DNA of 64,000 bases, taken from NCBI RefSeq assembly GCF_029227915.1, contig NC_079883.1:1054001-1118000 (forward strand), read 5' to 3'. The translations under genes and the position numbers were made by a program. Below the pieces are notes generated by a model. That model saw nothing but the letters and a program-made list of their open reading frames with translations. It did not search any database and was not told where the DNA came from. Below are positions 1 through 11,615 of the stretch, piece after piece (the stretch's first letter is position 1; each line of letters opens with the position of its first letter). Source of the stretch: Hydractinia symbiolongicarpus (Eukaryota > Cnidaria > Hydrozoa > Anthoathecata > Hydractiniidae).

Positions 1-203
1 TAAATCCCGTGCTTGGCCCGTATAGTCGAAGGTATACAAAGAAAGTACCCTGTGAGTAAACTCATTTCCCGAACGATTTTTTAAATTATTTTTTCACCAC
101 TAAAACGCATGAGATTTGTAGTTTTCAAAAATGTTTTCATTTTTGATGACACGCTGAATAGAAGAAGTTTAATCGCCGGCAAACGAAAACCCGCGATTTC
201 CCG
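1..203 (+). repeat. First complete satellite monomer (phase reference)
   Basis: This copy sets the coordinates used for positions within the monomer. In order it holds: TAAATCCCG followed by a variable 20-bp block ending in GGTATAC (1-39); the AAGTACCCTGTGAGTAAAC block; CCCGAACG; an A/T block TTTTTTAAATTATTTTTTC; CACCACTAAAACGCATGAG; the inverted repeat at 125-146; GATGACACGCTGAATAGAAG; ATCGCCGGCAAACG around 172-186; and CCCGCGATTTCCCG at the end. TTTCCCG and AAATCCCG form a short direct repeat across the monomer junction. This copy has the less common GATGACACG and AATAGAAG variants; most copies read GATGAGACG and AATAAAAG. Confidence 0.95.
125..146. repeat. Perfect 9-bp dyad with TTTT loop inside the monomer
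   Basis: The left arm TCAAAAATG (125-133) is followed by TTTT (134-137) and by CATTTTTGA (138-146), the exact reverse complement of the left arm. The flanking bases are T on both sides, so the stem stops at 9 bp. The same element recurs about every 203 bp through most of the window and could form a hairpin or cruciform. Some monomer families lose it: CACTTTTGATG copies (for example near 1,300 and 9,010), CAGGAATG copies (6,765, 15,896, 17,315) and TTTTAATTTTTGATG copies (about 57,117 and 62,600). Whether it folds in the cell or binds a protein cannot be seen from sequence. Confidence 0.85.
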
Positions 204-902
204 TAAATCCCGTGCTTGGCTCGTATAGTCGAGTATATACAAAGAAAGTACCCTGTGAGTAAAGTCCTTTCCAGAACGATTTTTTATATTGTCTTTTCAC
301 CACTAAAACGCATGAGACTTGTAGTTTTCAAAAATGTTTTCATTTTTGATGAGACGCGAAATAAAAGAAGTTTAATCGCCGGCAAACGAAAACCCGCGAT
401 TTCCCGTAAATCCCGGGCTTGGCCCGTATATTCGAATGTATACAAAAAAAGTACCCTGTGAGTAAACTCATTTCCCGAACGATTTTTTAAATTATTTTTT
501 CACCACTAAAACGCATGAGACTTGTAGTTTTCAAAAATGTTTTCATTTTTGATGAGACGCTAAATGAAAGAAGTTTAATCGCCGGCAAACGAAAACCCGC
601 GATTTCCCGTAAATCCCGTGCTTGGCCCGTATAGTCGAGTATATACAAAGAAAGTACCCTGTGAGTAAACTCATTTCCAGAACGATTTTTTAAATTATCT
701 TTTCACCACTAAAACGCATGAGACTTGTAGTCTTCAAAAATGTTTTCATTTTTGATGAGACGCGGAATAAAAGAAGTTTAATCGCCGGCAAACGAAAACC
801 CGCGATTTCCCGTAAATCCCGGTCTCGGCCCGTATAGTCAAAAGTATACAAAGAAAATACCCAGGGAGTAAACTCATTTCCCGAACGATTTTTTAAATTA
901 TT

Positions 903-960
903 TTTTCACCACTAAAACGTATGAGACTCGTAGTTCAAACGAAAACCCCCGATTTCCCGT
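903..960 (+). repeat. Monomer shortened by a unique 56-bp deletion
   Basis: The phase marks at 813 and 960 are only 147 bp apart. GTAGTT is joined directly to CAAACG at 935/936. The paralogous monomer around 8,581-8,665 keeps the 56 bp between them, so this is a deletion in copy 1 and not an ancestral short form. The lost stretch contains the whole 9-bp dyad. No microhomology is visible at the junction. This is the only monomer in the window with this deletion. Confidence 0.92.
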
Positions 961-3702
961 AAATCCCGGACTCGGCCCGTATAGTCAAAAGTATACAAAG
1001 AAAGTACCCTGCGAGTAAACTCATTTCAAGAACGATTTTTTAAATTATCTTTTCACCACTAAAACGCACGAGACTTGTAGTTTTCAAAAATGTTTTCATT
1101 TTTGATGAGACGCTGAATAAAAGAAGTTTAATCGCCGGCAAACGAAAACCCGCGAATTCCCGTAAATCCCGGACTCGGCCCGTATAGTGAAAAGTATACA
1201 AAGAAAATACCCAGGGAGTAAACTCATTTCCAGAATGATTTTTTAAATTATCTTTTCACCACTAAAACGCATGAGACTTGTAGTTTTCAAAAATGTTTTC
1301 ACTTTTGATGAGACGCAGAATAAAAGATGTTTAATCGCCGGCAAACGAAAACCCGCGATTTCCCGTAAATCCCGGACTCGGCCCGTATAGTCAAAAGTAT
1401 ACAAAGAAAGTACCCAGGGAATAAACTCATTTCCCGAACGATTTTTTAAATTATTTTTTTACCACTAAAACGCAAGAGACTTGTAGTTTTCAAAAATGTT
1501 TTCACTTTTGATGAGACGCTGAATAAAAGAAGTTTAATCGCCAGCAAACGAAAACCCGCGATTTCCTGTAAATCCCGGGCTTGGCCCGTATAGTCGAATG
1601 TATACAAAGAAAGTACCCTGAGAGTAAACTCATTTCCCGAACGATTTTTAAATTATCTTTTCACCACTAAAACGCATGAGACTTGTAGTTTTCAAAAATG
1701 CTTTCATTTTTGATGAGACGCTGAATAAAAGAAGTTTAATCGCCGGCAAACGAAAACCCGCGAATTCCCGTAAATCCCGGACTCGGCCCGTATAGTCAAA
1801 AGTATACAAAGAAAATACACAGGGAGTAAACTCATTTCCCGAACGATTTTTTAAATTATTTTTTCACCACTAAAACGCATGAGACTTGTAGTTTTCAAAA
1901 ATGTTTTCATTTTTAATGAGACGCTTAATAAAAGAAGTTTAATCGCCGGCAAACAAAAACCCGCGATTTCCCGTAAATCCCGGGCTTGGCCCGTATAGTC
2001 GAATGTATACAAAGAAAGTACCCTGTGAGTAAACTCATTTCTCGAACGATTTTTTAAATTATTTTTTCACCACTAAAACGCATGAGACTTGTAGTTTTCA
2101 AATATGTTTTCATTTTTGATGAGACGCGAAATAAAAGAAGTTTAATCGCCGGCAAACGAAAACCCGCGATTTCCCGTAAATCCCGGACTCGGCCCGTATA
2201 GTCGAGTATATACAAAGAAAGTACCCTGCGAGTAAACGCATTTCCAGAACCATTTTTTAAGTTATCTTTTCACCACTAAAACGCATGAGACTTGTAGTTT
2301 TCAAAAATGTTTTCATTTTTGATGAGACGCGGAATAAAAGAAGTTTAATCGCCGGCAAACGAAAACCCGCGAAATCCCGTAAATCCCGGACTCGGCCCGT
2401 ATAGTCAAATGTATACAAAGAAAATACCCAGGGAGTAAACTCATTTCCAGAACGATTTTTTAAATTATCTTTTCACCACTAAAACGCATGAGACTTGTAG
2501 TTTTCAAAAATGTTTTCATTTTTGATGAGACGCCGAATAAAAGATGTTTAATTGCCGGCAAACGAAAACCCGCGATTTCCCGGAAATCCCGGATTCGGCC
2601 CGTATAGTCAAAAGTATACAAATAAAGTACCCATGGAGTAAACTCATTTCCCGAACGATTTTTTAAATTATCTTTTCACCACTAAAACGCATGGGACTTG
2701 TAGTCTTCAAAAATGTTTTCATTTTTGATGACACGCTGAATAGAAGAAGTTTAATCGCCGGCAAACGAAAACCCGCGATTTCCCGTAAATCCCGTGCTTG
2801 GCCCGTATAGTCGAAGGTATACAAAGAAAGTACCCTGTGAGTAAACTCATTTCCCGAACGATTTTTTAAATTATTTTTTCACCACTAAAACGCATGAGAC
2901 TTGTAGTTTTCAAAAATGTTTTCATTTTTGATGAGACGCGGAATAAAAGAAGTTTAATCGCCGGCAAACGAAAACCTGCTATTTTCCGTAAATCCCGTGC
3001 TTGGCCCGTATAGTCGAGTATATACAAAGAAAGTATCCTGTGAGTAAACTCATTTCCAGAACGATTTTTTAAATTATCTTTTCACCACTAAAACGCATGA
3101 GACTTGCAATTTTCAAAAATTTTTTCATTTTTGATGAAACGCTGAATAAAAGAAGTTTAATCGCCGGCAAACGAAAACCCGCGATTTCCCGTAAATCCCG
3201 TGCTTGGCCCGTATAATCGAGTATATACAAAGAAAGTATTCTGTGAGTAAACTCATTTCCAGAACGATTTTTTAAATTATCTTTTCACCACTAAAACGCA
3301 TGAGACTTGCAATTTTCAAAAATTTTTTCATTTTTGATGAAACGCTGAATAAAAGATGTTTAATCGCCGGCAAACGAAAACCCGCGATTTCCCGGAAATC
3401 CCGGATTCGGCCCGTATAGTCAAAAGTATACAAATAAAGTACCCATGGAGTAAACTCATTTCCCGAACGATTTTTTAAATTATCTTTTCACCACTAAAAC
3501 GCATGGGACTTGTAGTCTTCAAAAATGTTTTCATTTTTGATGACACGCTGAATAGAAGAAGTTTAATCGCCGGCAAACGAAAACCCGCGATTTCCCGTAA
3601 ATCGCGTGCTTGGCCCGTATAGTCGAAGGTATACAAAGAAAGTACCCTGTGAGTAAACTCATTTTCCGAACGATTTTTTAAATTATTTTTTCACCACTAA
3701 AA

Positions 3703-4920
3703 CGCATGAGACTTGCAGTTTTCAAAAATGTTTTCATTTTTGATGAGACGCGGAATAAAAGAAGTTTAATCGCCGGCAAACGAAAACCCGCGATTTCCCG
3801 TAAATCCCGTGCTTGGCCCGTATAGTCGAAGGTATACAAAGAAAGTACCCTGTGAGTAAACTCATTTCCCAAACGATTTTTTAAATTATTTTTTCACCAC
3901 TAAAACGCATGAGACTTGTAGTTTTCAAAAATGTTTTCATTTTTGATGAGACGCGGAATAAAAGAAGTTTAATCGCCGGCAAACGAAAACCTGCTATTTT
4001 CCGTAAATCCCGTGCTTGGCCCGTATAGTCGAGTATATACAAAGAAAGTATCCTGTGAGTAAACTCATTTCCAGAACGATTTTTTAAATTATCTTTTCAC
4101 CACTAAAACGCATGAGACTTGCAATTTTCAAAAAATTTTTCATTTTTGATGAAACGCTGAATAAAAGAAGTTTAATCGCCGGCAAACGAAAACCCGCGAT
4201 TTCCCGTAAATCCCGTGCTTGGCCCGTATAATCGAGTATATACAAAGAAAGTATTCTGTGAGTAAACTCATTTCCAGAACGATTTTTTAAATTATCTTTT
4301 CACCACTAAAACGCATGAGACTTGCAGTTTTCAAAAATGTTTTCATTTTTGATGAGACGCTAAATAAAAGAAGTTTAATCGCCGGCAAACGAAAACCCGC
4401 GATTTCCCGTAAATCCCGTACTTGGCCCGTATAATCGAGTATATACAAAGAAAGTATTCTCTGAGTAAACTCATTTCCAGAACGATTTTTTAAATTATCT
4501 TTTCACCACTAAAACGCATGAGACTTGTAGTTTTCAAAAATGTTTTCACTTTTGATGAGACGCAGAATAAAAGATGTTTAATCGCCGGCAAACGAAAACC
4601 CGCGATTTCCCGTAAATCCCGGACTCGGCCCGTATAGTCAAAAGTATACAAAGAAAATACCCAGGGAGTAAACTCATTTCAAGAACGATTTTTTAAATTA
4701 TCTTTTCACCACTAAAACGCACGAGACTTGTAGTTTTCAAAAATGTTTTCATTTTTGATGAGACGCTGAATAAAAGAAGTTTAATCGCCGACAAACGAAA
4801 ACCCGCGAATTCCCGTAAATCCCGGACTCGGCCCGTATAGTGAAAAGTATACAAAGAAAATACCCAGGGAGTAAACTCATTTCCAGAACGATTTTTTAAA
4901 TTATCTTTTCACCACTAAAA
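3703..4920 (+). repeat. 6-mer HOR unit (1,218 bp), segment A copy 1, first unit
   Basis: The unit starts at CGCATGAGACTTGCAG and repeats at exactly 6 x 203 bp. The variant CTGCTATTTTCC at 3,991 recurs at 5,209, and GCAATTTTC, GAGTATATAC with TATTCTG, and the TACTTGGCC monomer recur in order. It follows directly on a related GATGACACG pair at 2,727 and 3,539, which are 812 bp (4 x 203) apart. The first monomer of this unit (GACGCGGAATAAAAG) differs from that of the next (GACGCTAAATAAAAG). The phase of the boundary is arbitrary. Confidence 0.85.
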
Positions 4921-6138
4921 CGCATGAGACTTGCAGTTTTCAAAAATGTTTTCATTTTTGATGAGACGCTAAATAAAAGAAGTTTAATCGCCGGCAAACG
5001 AAAACCCGCGATTTCCCGTAAATCCCGTGCTTGGCCCGTATAGTCGAAGGTATACAAAGAAAGTACCCTGTGAGTAAACTCATTTCCCGAACGATTTTTT
5101 AAATTATTTTTTCACCACTAAAACGCATGAGACTTGTAGTTTTCAAAAATGTTTTCATTTTTGATGAGACGCGGAATAAAAGAAGTTTAATCGCCGGCAA
5201 ACGAAAACCTGCTATTTTCCGTAAATCCCGTGCTTGGCCCGTATAGTCGAGTATATACAAAGAAAGTATCCTGTGAGTAAACTCATTTCCAGAACGATTT
5301 TTTAAATTATCTTTTCACCACTAAAACGCATGAGACTTGCAATTTTCAAAAATTTTTTCATTTTTGATGAAACGCTGAATAAAAGAAGTTTAATCGCCGG
5401 CAAACGAAAACCCGCGATTTCCCGTAAATCCCGTGCTTGGCCCGTATAATCGAGTATATACAAAGAAAGTATTCTGTGAGTAAACTCATTTCCAGAACGA
5501 TTTTTTAAATTATCTTTTCACCACTAAAACGCATGAGACTTGCAGTTTTCAAAAATGTTTTCATTTTTGATGAGACGCTAAATAAAAGAAGTTTAATCGC
5601 CGGCAAACGAAAACCCGCGATTTCCCGTAAATCCCGTACTTGGCCCGTATAATCGAGTATATACAAAGAAAGTATCCTCTGAGTAAACTCATTTCCAGAA
5701 CGATTTTTTAAATTATCTTTTCACCACTAAAACGCATGAGACTTGTAGTTTTCAAAAATGTTTTCACTTTTGATGAGACGCAGAATAAAAGATGTTTAAT
5801 CGCCGGCAAACGAAAACCCGCGATTTCCCGTAAATCCCGGACTCTGCCCGTATAGTCAAAAGTATACAAAGAAAATACCCAGGGAGTAAACTCATTTCAA
5901 GAACGATTTTTTAAATTATCTTTTCACTACTAAAACGCACGAGACTTGTAGTTTTCAAAAATGTTTTCATTTTTGATGAGACGCTGAATAAAAGAAGTTT
6001 AATCGCCGACAAACGAAAACCCGCGAATTCCCGTAAATCCCGGACTCGGCCCGTATAGTGAAAAGTATACAAAGAAAATACCCAGGGAGTAAACTCATTT
6101 CCAGAACGATTTTTTAAATTATCTTTTCACCACTAAAA
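4921..6138 (+). repeat. 6-mer HOR unit (1,218 bp), segment A copy 1, second unit
   Basis: This is the tandem partner of the unit at 3,703-4,920, sharing its six monomers in the same order. A single-base marker ACTCTGCCCG at 5,841 is present here and recurs at 13,754 and 14,972 in copy 2, tying this unit to the later amplified ones. The monomer starting at 6,139 carries GTAGTTTTC and GACGCAGAAT, so the 6-mer run ends here. Confidence 0.85.
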
Positions 6139-6569
6139 CGCATGAGACTTGTAGTTTTCAAAAATGTTTTCACTTTTGATGAGACGCAGAATAAAAGATG
6201 TTTAATCGCCGGCAAACGAAAACCCGCGATTTCCCGTAAATCCCGGACTCGGCCCGTATAGTCAAAAGTATACAAAGAAAGTACCCAGGGAATAAACTCA
6301 TTTCCCAAACGATTTTTTAAATTATTTTTTTACCACTAAAACGCAAGAGACTTGTAGTTTTCAAAAATGTTTTCACTTTTGATGAGACGCTGAATAAAAG
6401 AAGTTTAATCGCCAGCAAACGAAAACCCGCGATTTCCTGTAAATCCCGGGCTTGGCCCGTATAGTCGAATGTATACAAAGAAAGTACCCTGAGAGTAAAC
6501 TCATTTCCCGAACGATTTTTAAATTATCTTTTCACCACTAAAACGCATGAGACTTGTAGTTTTCAAAAA

Positions 6570-7988
6570 TGCTTTCATTTTTGATGAGACGCTGAATAAA
6601 AGAAGTTTAATCGCCGGCAAACGAAAACCCGCGAATTCCCGTAAATCCCGGACTCGGCCCGTATAGTCAAAAGTATACAAAGAAAATACACAGGGAGTAA
6701 ACTCATTTCCCGAACGATTTTTTAAATTATTTTTTCACCACTAAAACGCATGAGACTTGTAGTTTTCAGGAATGTTTTCATTTTTAATGAGACGCTTAAT
6801 AAAAGACGTTTAATCGCCGGCAAACGAAAACCCGCGATTTCCCGTAAATCCCGGGCTTGGCCCGTATAGTCGAATGTATACAAAGAAAGTACCCTGTGAG
6901 TAAACTCATTTCTCGAACGATTTTTTAAATTATTTTTTCACCACTAAAACGCATGAGACTTGTAGTTTTTAAATATGTTTTCATTTTTGATGAGACGCGA
7001 AATAAAAGAAGTTTAATCGCCAGCAAACGAAAACCCGCGATTTCCTGTAAATCCCGGGCTTGGCCCGTATAGTCGAATGTATACAAAGAAAGTACCCTGA
7101 GAGTAAACTCATTTCCCGAACGATTTTTAAATTATCTTTTCACCACTAAAACGCATGAGACTTGTAGTTTTCAAAAATGCTTTCATTTTTGATGAGACGC
7201 TGAATAAAAAAGTTTAATCGCCGGCAAACGAAAACCCGCGAATTCCCGTAAATCCCGGACTCGGCCCGTATAGTCAAAAGTATACAAAGAAAATACACAG
7301 GGAGTAAACTCATTTCCCGAACGATTTTTTAAATTATTTTTTCACCACTAAAACGCATGAGACTTGTAGTTTTTAAATATGTTTTCATTTTTGATGAGAC
7401 GCGAAATAAAAGAAGTTTAATCGCCGGCAAACGAAAACCCGCGATTTCCCGTAAATCCCGGACTCGGCCCGTATAGTCGAGTATATACAAAGAAAGTACC
7501 CTGCGAGTAAACTCATTTCCAGAACCATTTTTTAAGTTATCTTTTCACCACTAAAACGCATGAGACTTGTAGTTTTCAAAAATGTTTTCATTTTTGATGA
7601 GACGCGGAATAAAAGAAGTTTAATCGCCGGCAAACGAAAACCCGCGAAATCCCGTAAATCCCGGACTCGGCCCGTATAGTCAAATGTATACAAAGAAAAT
7701 ACCCAGGGAGTAAACTCATTTCCAGAACGATTTTTTAAATTATCTTTTTACCACTAAAACGTATGAGACTTGTAGTTTTCAAAAATGTTTTCATTTATGA
7801 TGAGACGCCGCATAAAAGATGTTTAATTGCCGGCAAACGAAAACCCGCGATTTCCCTGAAATCCCGGATTCGGCCCGTATAGTCAAAAGTATACAAATAA
7901 AGTACCCATGGAGTAAACTCATTTCCTGAACGATTTGTTAAATTATCTTTTCACCACTAAAACGCATGGGACTTGTAGTCTTTAAAAA
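6570..7988 (+). repeat. 7-mer unit (1,419 bp), single copy in segment A copy 1
   Basis: The unit begins at TGCTTTCATTTTTGATGAG and holds seven monomers. Two single-base losses (GATTTTTAAATT near 7,126 and AATAAAAAAGTTT near 7,207) make it 2 bp short of 7 x 203. It contains the CAGGAATG monomer at 6,765 and the GATTTGTTAAATT monomer near 7,932. Its paralogue in segment A copy 2 is present twice in tandem, at 15,701 and 17,120. Confidence 0.82.
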
Positions 7989-10900
7989 TGTTTTCATTTT
8001 TGATGACACGCTGAATAGAAGAAGTTTAATCGCCGGCAAACGAAAACCCGCGATTTCCCGTAAATCCCGTGCTTGGCTCGTATAGTCGAAGGTATACAAA
8101 GAAAGTACCCTGTGAGTAAACTCATTTCCCGAACGATTTTTTAAATTATTTTTTCACCACTAAAACGCATAAGACTTGTAGTTTTCAAAAATGTTTTTAT
8201 TTTTGATGAGACGCTGAATGAAAGAAGTTTAATCGCCGGCAAACGAAAACCCGCGATTTCCCGTAAATCCCGTGCTTGGCCTGTATAGTCGAGTATATAC
8301 AAAGAAAGTACCCTGTGAGTAAACTCATTTCCAGAACGATTTTTTAAATTATCTTTTCACCACTAAAACGCATGAGACTTGTAGTCTTCAAAAATGTTTT
8401 CATTTTTGATGAGACGCGGAATAAAAGAAGTTTAATCGCCGGCAAACGAAAACCCGCGATTTCCCGTAAATCACGGTCTCGGCCCGTATAGTCAAAAGTA
8501 TACAAAGAAAATACCCAGGGAGTAAACTCATTTCCCGAACAATTTTTTAAATTATTTTTTCACCACTAAAACGTATGAGACTCGTAGTTTTCAAAAATGT
8601 TTTCATTTTTGATGAGACGCTGAATAAAAGAAGTTTAATCGCCGGCAAACGAAAACCCCCGATTTCCCGTAAATCCCGGACTCGGCCCGTATAGTCAAAA
8701 GTATACAAAGAAAGTACCCTGCGAGTAAACTCATTTCAAGAACGATTTTTTAAATTATCTTTTCACCACTAAAACGCACGAGACTTGTAGTTTTCAAAAA
8801 TGTTTTCATTTTTGATGAGACGCTGAATAAAAGAAGTTTAATCGCCGGCAAACGAAAACCCGCGAATTCCCGTAAATCCCGGACTCGGCCCGTATAGTGA
8901 AAAGTATACAAAGAAAATACCCAGGGAGTAAACTCATTTCCAGAATGATTTTTTAAATTATCTTTTCACCACTAAAACGCATGAGACTTGTAGTTTTCAA
9001 AAATGTTTTCACTTTTGATGAGACGCAGAATAAAAGATGTTTAATCGCCGGCAAACGAAAACCCGCGATTTCCCGTAAATCCCGGGCTTGGCCCGTATAG
9101 TCGAATGTATACAAAGAAAGTACCCTGAGAGTAAACTCATTTCCCGAACGATTTTTAAATTATCTTTTCACCACTAAAACGCATGAGACTTGTAGTTTTC
9201 AAAAATGCTTTCATTTTTGATGAGACGCTGAATAAAAGAAGTTTAATCGCCGGCAAACGAAAACCCGCGAATTCCCGTAAATCCCGGACTCGGCCCGTAT
9301 AGTCAAAAGTATACAAAGAAAATACACAGGGAGTAAACTCATTTCCCGAACGATTTTTTAAATTATTTTTTCACCACTAAAACGCATGAGACTTGTAGTT
9401 TTCAAAAATGTTTTCATTTTTAATGAGACGCTTAATAAAAGAAGTTTAATCGCCGGCAAACAAAAACCCGCGATTTCCCGTAAATCCCGGGCTTGGCCCG
9501 TATAGTCGAATGTATACAAAGAAAGTACCCTGTGAGTAAACTCATTTCTCGAACGATTTTTTAAATTATTTTTTCACCACTAAAACGCATGAGACTTGTA
9601 GTTTTCAAATATGTTTTCATTTTTGATGAGACGCGAAATAAAAGAAGTTTAATCGCCGGCAAACGAAAACCCGCGATTTCCCGTAAATCCCGGACTCGGC
9701 CCGTATAGTCGAGTATATACAAAGAAAGTACCCTGCGAGTAAACGCATTTCCAGAACCATTTTTTAAGTTATCTTTTCACCACTAAAACGCATGAGACTT
9801 GTAGTTTTCAAAAATGTTTTCATTTTTGATGAGACGCGGAATAAAAGAAGTTTAATCGCCGGCAAACGAAAACCCGCGAAATCCCGTAAATCCCGGACTC
9901 GGCCCGTATAGTCAAATGTATACAAAGAAAATACCCAGGGAGTAAACTCATTTCCAGAACGATTTTTTAAATTATCTTTTCACCACTAAAACGCATGAGA
10001 CTTGTAGTTTTCAAAAATGTTTTCATTTTTGATGAGACGCCGAATAAAAGATGTTTAATTGCCGGCAAACGAAAACCCGCGATTTCCCGGAAATCCCGGA
10101 TTCGGCCCGTATAGTCAAAAGTATACAAATAAAGTACCCATGGAGTAAACTCATTTCCCGAACGATTTTTTAAATTATCTTTTCACCACTAAAACGCATG
10201 GGACTTGTAGTCTTCAAAAATGTTTTCATTTTTGATGACACGCTGAATAGAAGAAGTTTAATCGCCGGCAAACGAAAACCCGCGATTTCCCGTAAATCCC
10301 GTGCTTGGCCCGTATAGTCGAAGGTATACAAAGAAAGTACCCTGTGAGTAAACTCATTTCCCGAACGATTTTTTAAATTATTTTTTCACCACTAAAACGC
10401 ATGAGACTTGTAGTTTTCAAAAATGTTTTCATTTTTGATGAGACGCGGAATAAAAGAAGTTTAATCGCCGGCAAACGAAAACCTGCTATTTTCCGTAAAT
10501 CCCGTGCTTGGCCCGTATAGTCGAGTATATACAAAGAAAGTATCCTGTGAGTAAACTCATTTCCAGAACGATTTTTTAAATTATCTTTTCACCACTAAAA
10601 CGCATGAGACTTGCAATTTTCAAAAATTTTTTCATTTTTGATGAAACGCTGAATAAAAGAAGTTTAATCGCCGGCAAACGAAAACCCGCGATTTCCCGTA
10701 AATCCCGTGCTTGGCCCGTATAATCGAGTATATACAAAGAAAGTATTCTGTGAGTAAACTCATTTCCAGAACGATTTTTTAAATTATCTTTTCACCACTA
10801 AAACGCATGAGACTTGCAATTTTCAAAAATTTTTTCATTTTTGATGAAACGCTGAATAAAAGATGTTTAATCGCCGGCAAACGAAAACCCGCGATTTCCC

Positions 10901-11615
10901 GGAAATCCCGGATTCGGCCCGTATAGTCAAAAGTATACAAATAAAGTACCCATGGAGTAAACTCATTTCCCGAACGATTTTTTAAATTATCTTTTCACCA
11001 CTAAAACGCATGGGACTTGTAGTCTTCAAAAATGTTTTCATTTTTGATGACACGCTGAATAGAAGAAGTTTAATCGCCGGCAAACGAAAACCCGCGATTT
11101 CCCGTAAATCGCGTGCTTGGCCCGTATAGTCGAAGGTATACAAAGAAAGTACCCTGTGAGTAAACTCATTTTCCGAACGATTTTTTAAATTATTTTTTCA
11201 CCACTAAAACGCATGAGACTTGTAGTTTTCAAAAATGTTTTCATTTTTGATGAGACGCGGAATAAAAGAAGTTTAATCGCCGGCAAACGAAAACCTGCTA
11301 TTTTCCGTAAATCCCGTGCTTGGCCCGTATAGTCGAGTATATACAAAGAAAGTATCCTGTGAGTAAACTCATTTCCAGAACGATTTTTTAAATTATCTTT
11401 TCACCACTAAAACGCATGAGACTTGCAATTTTCAAAAATTTTTTCATTTTTGATGAAACGCTGAATAAAAGAAGTTTAATCGCCGGCAAACTAAAACCCG
11501 CGATTTCCCGTAAATCCCGTGCTTGGCCCGTATAATCGAGTATATACAAAGAAAGTATTCTGTGAGTAAACTAATTTCCAGAACGATTTTTTAAATTATC
11601 TTTTCACCACTAAAA

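Larger units (their letters stand above)
145..8001 (+). repeat. Large segment A, copy 1 (7,857 bp)
   Basis: The landmark GATGACACGCTGAATAGAAG, followed about 70 bp later by TTGGCTCG, occurs at 145 and again at 8,002. From 145 onward the sequence aligns with the stretch starting at 8,002 through many private variants: CAGAATGATT at 1,231 and 8,941, AATCGCGTGC near 3,601 and 11,107, CCCAAACG at 3,868 and 11,781, TTCAGGAATG at 6,765 and 15,896, and GATTTGTTAAATT near 7,932 and 17,063. Bases 1-144 do not match the sequence just before 8,002, so the homology starts near 145. Inside lie two copies of a 6-mer, one copy of a 7-mer and a unique 56-bp deletion. Confidence 0.88.

Noticed and set aside
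216-461. Open frame of 81 codons on the plus strand
   Set aside because: It is simply a read through about 1.2 monomers. Similar frames recur at 21,764, 25,930, 26,635, 28,569 and 30,396 only because the DNA repeats. The 203-bp period is not a multiple of 3, most monomers have stops in the frame, and no domain is recognisable.
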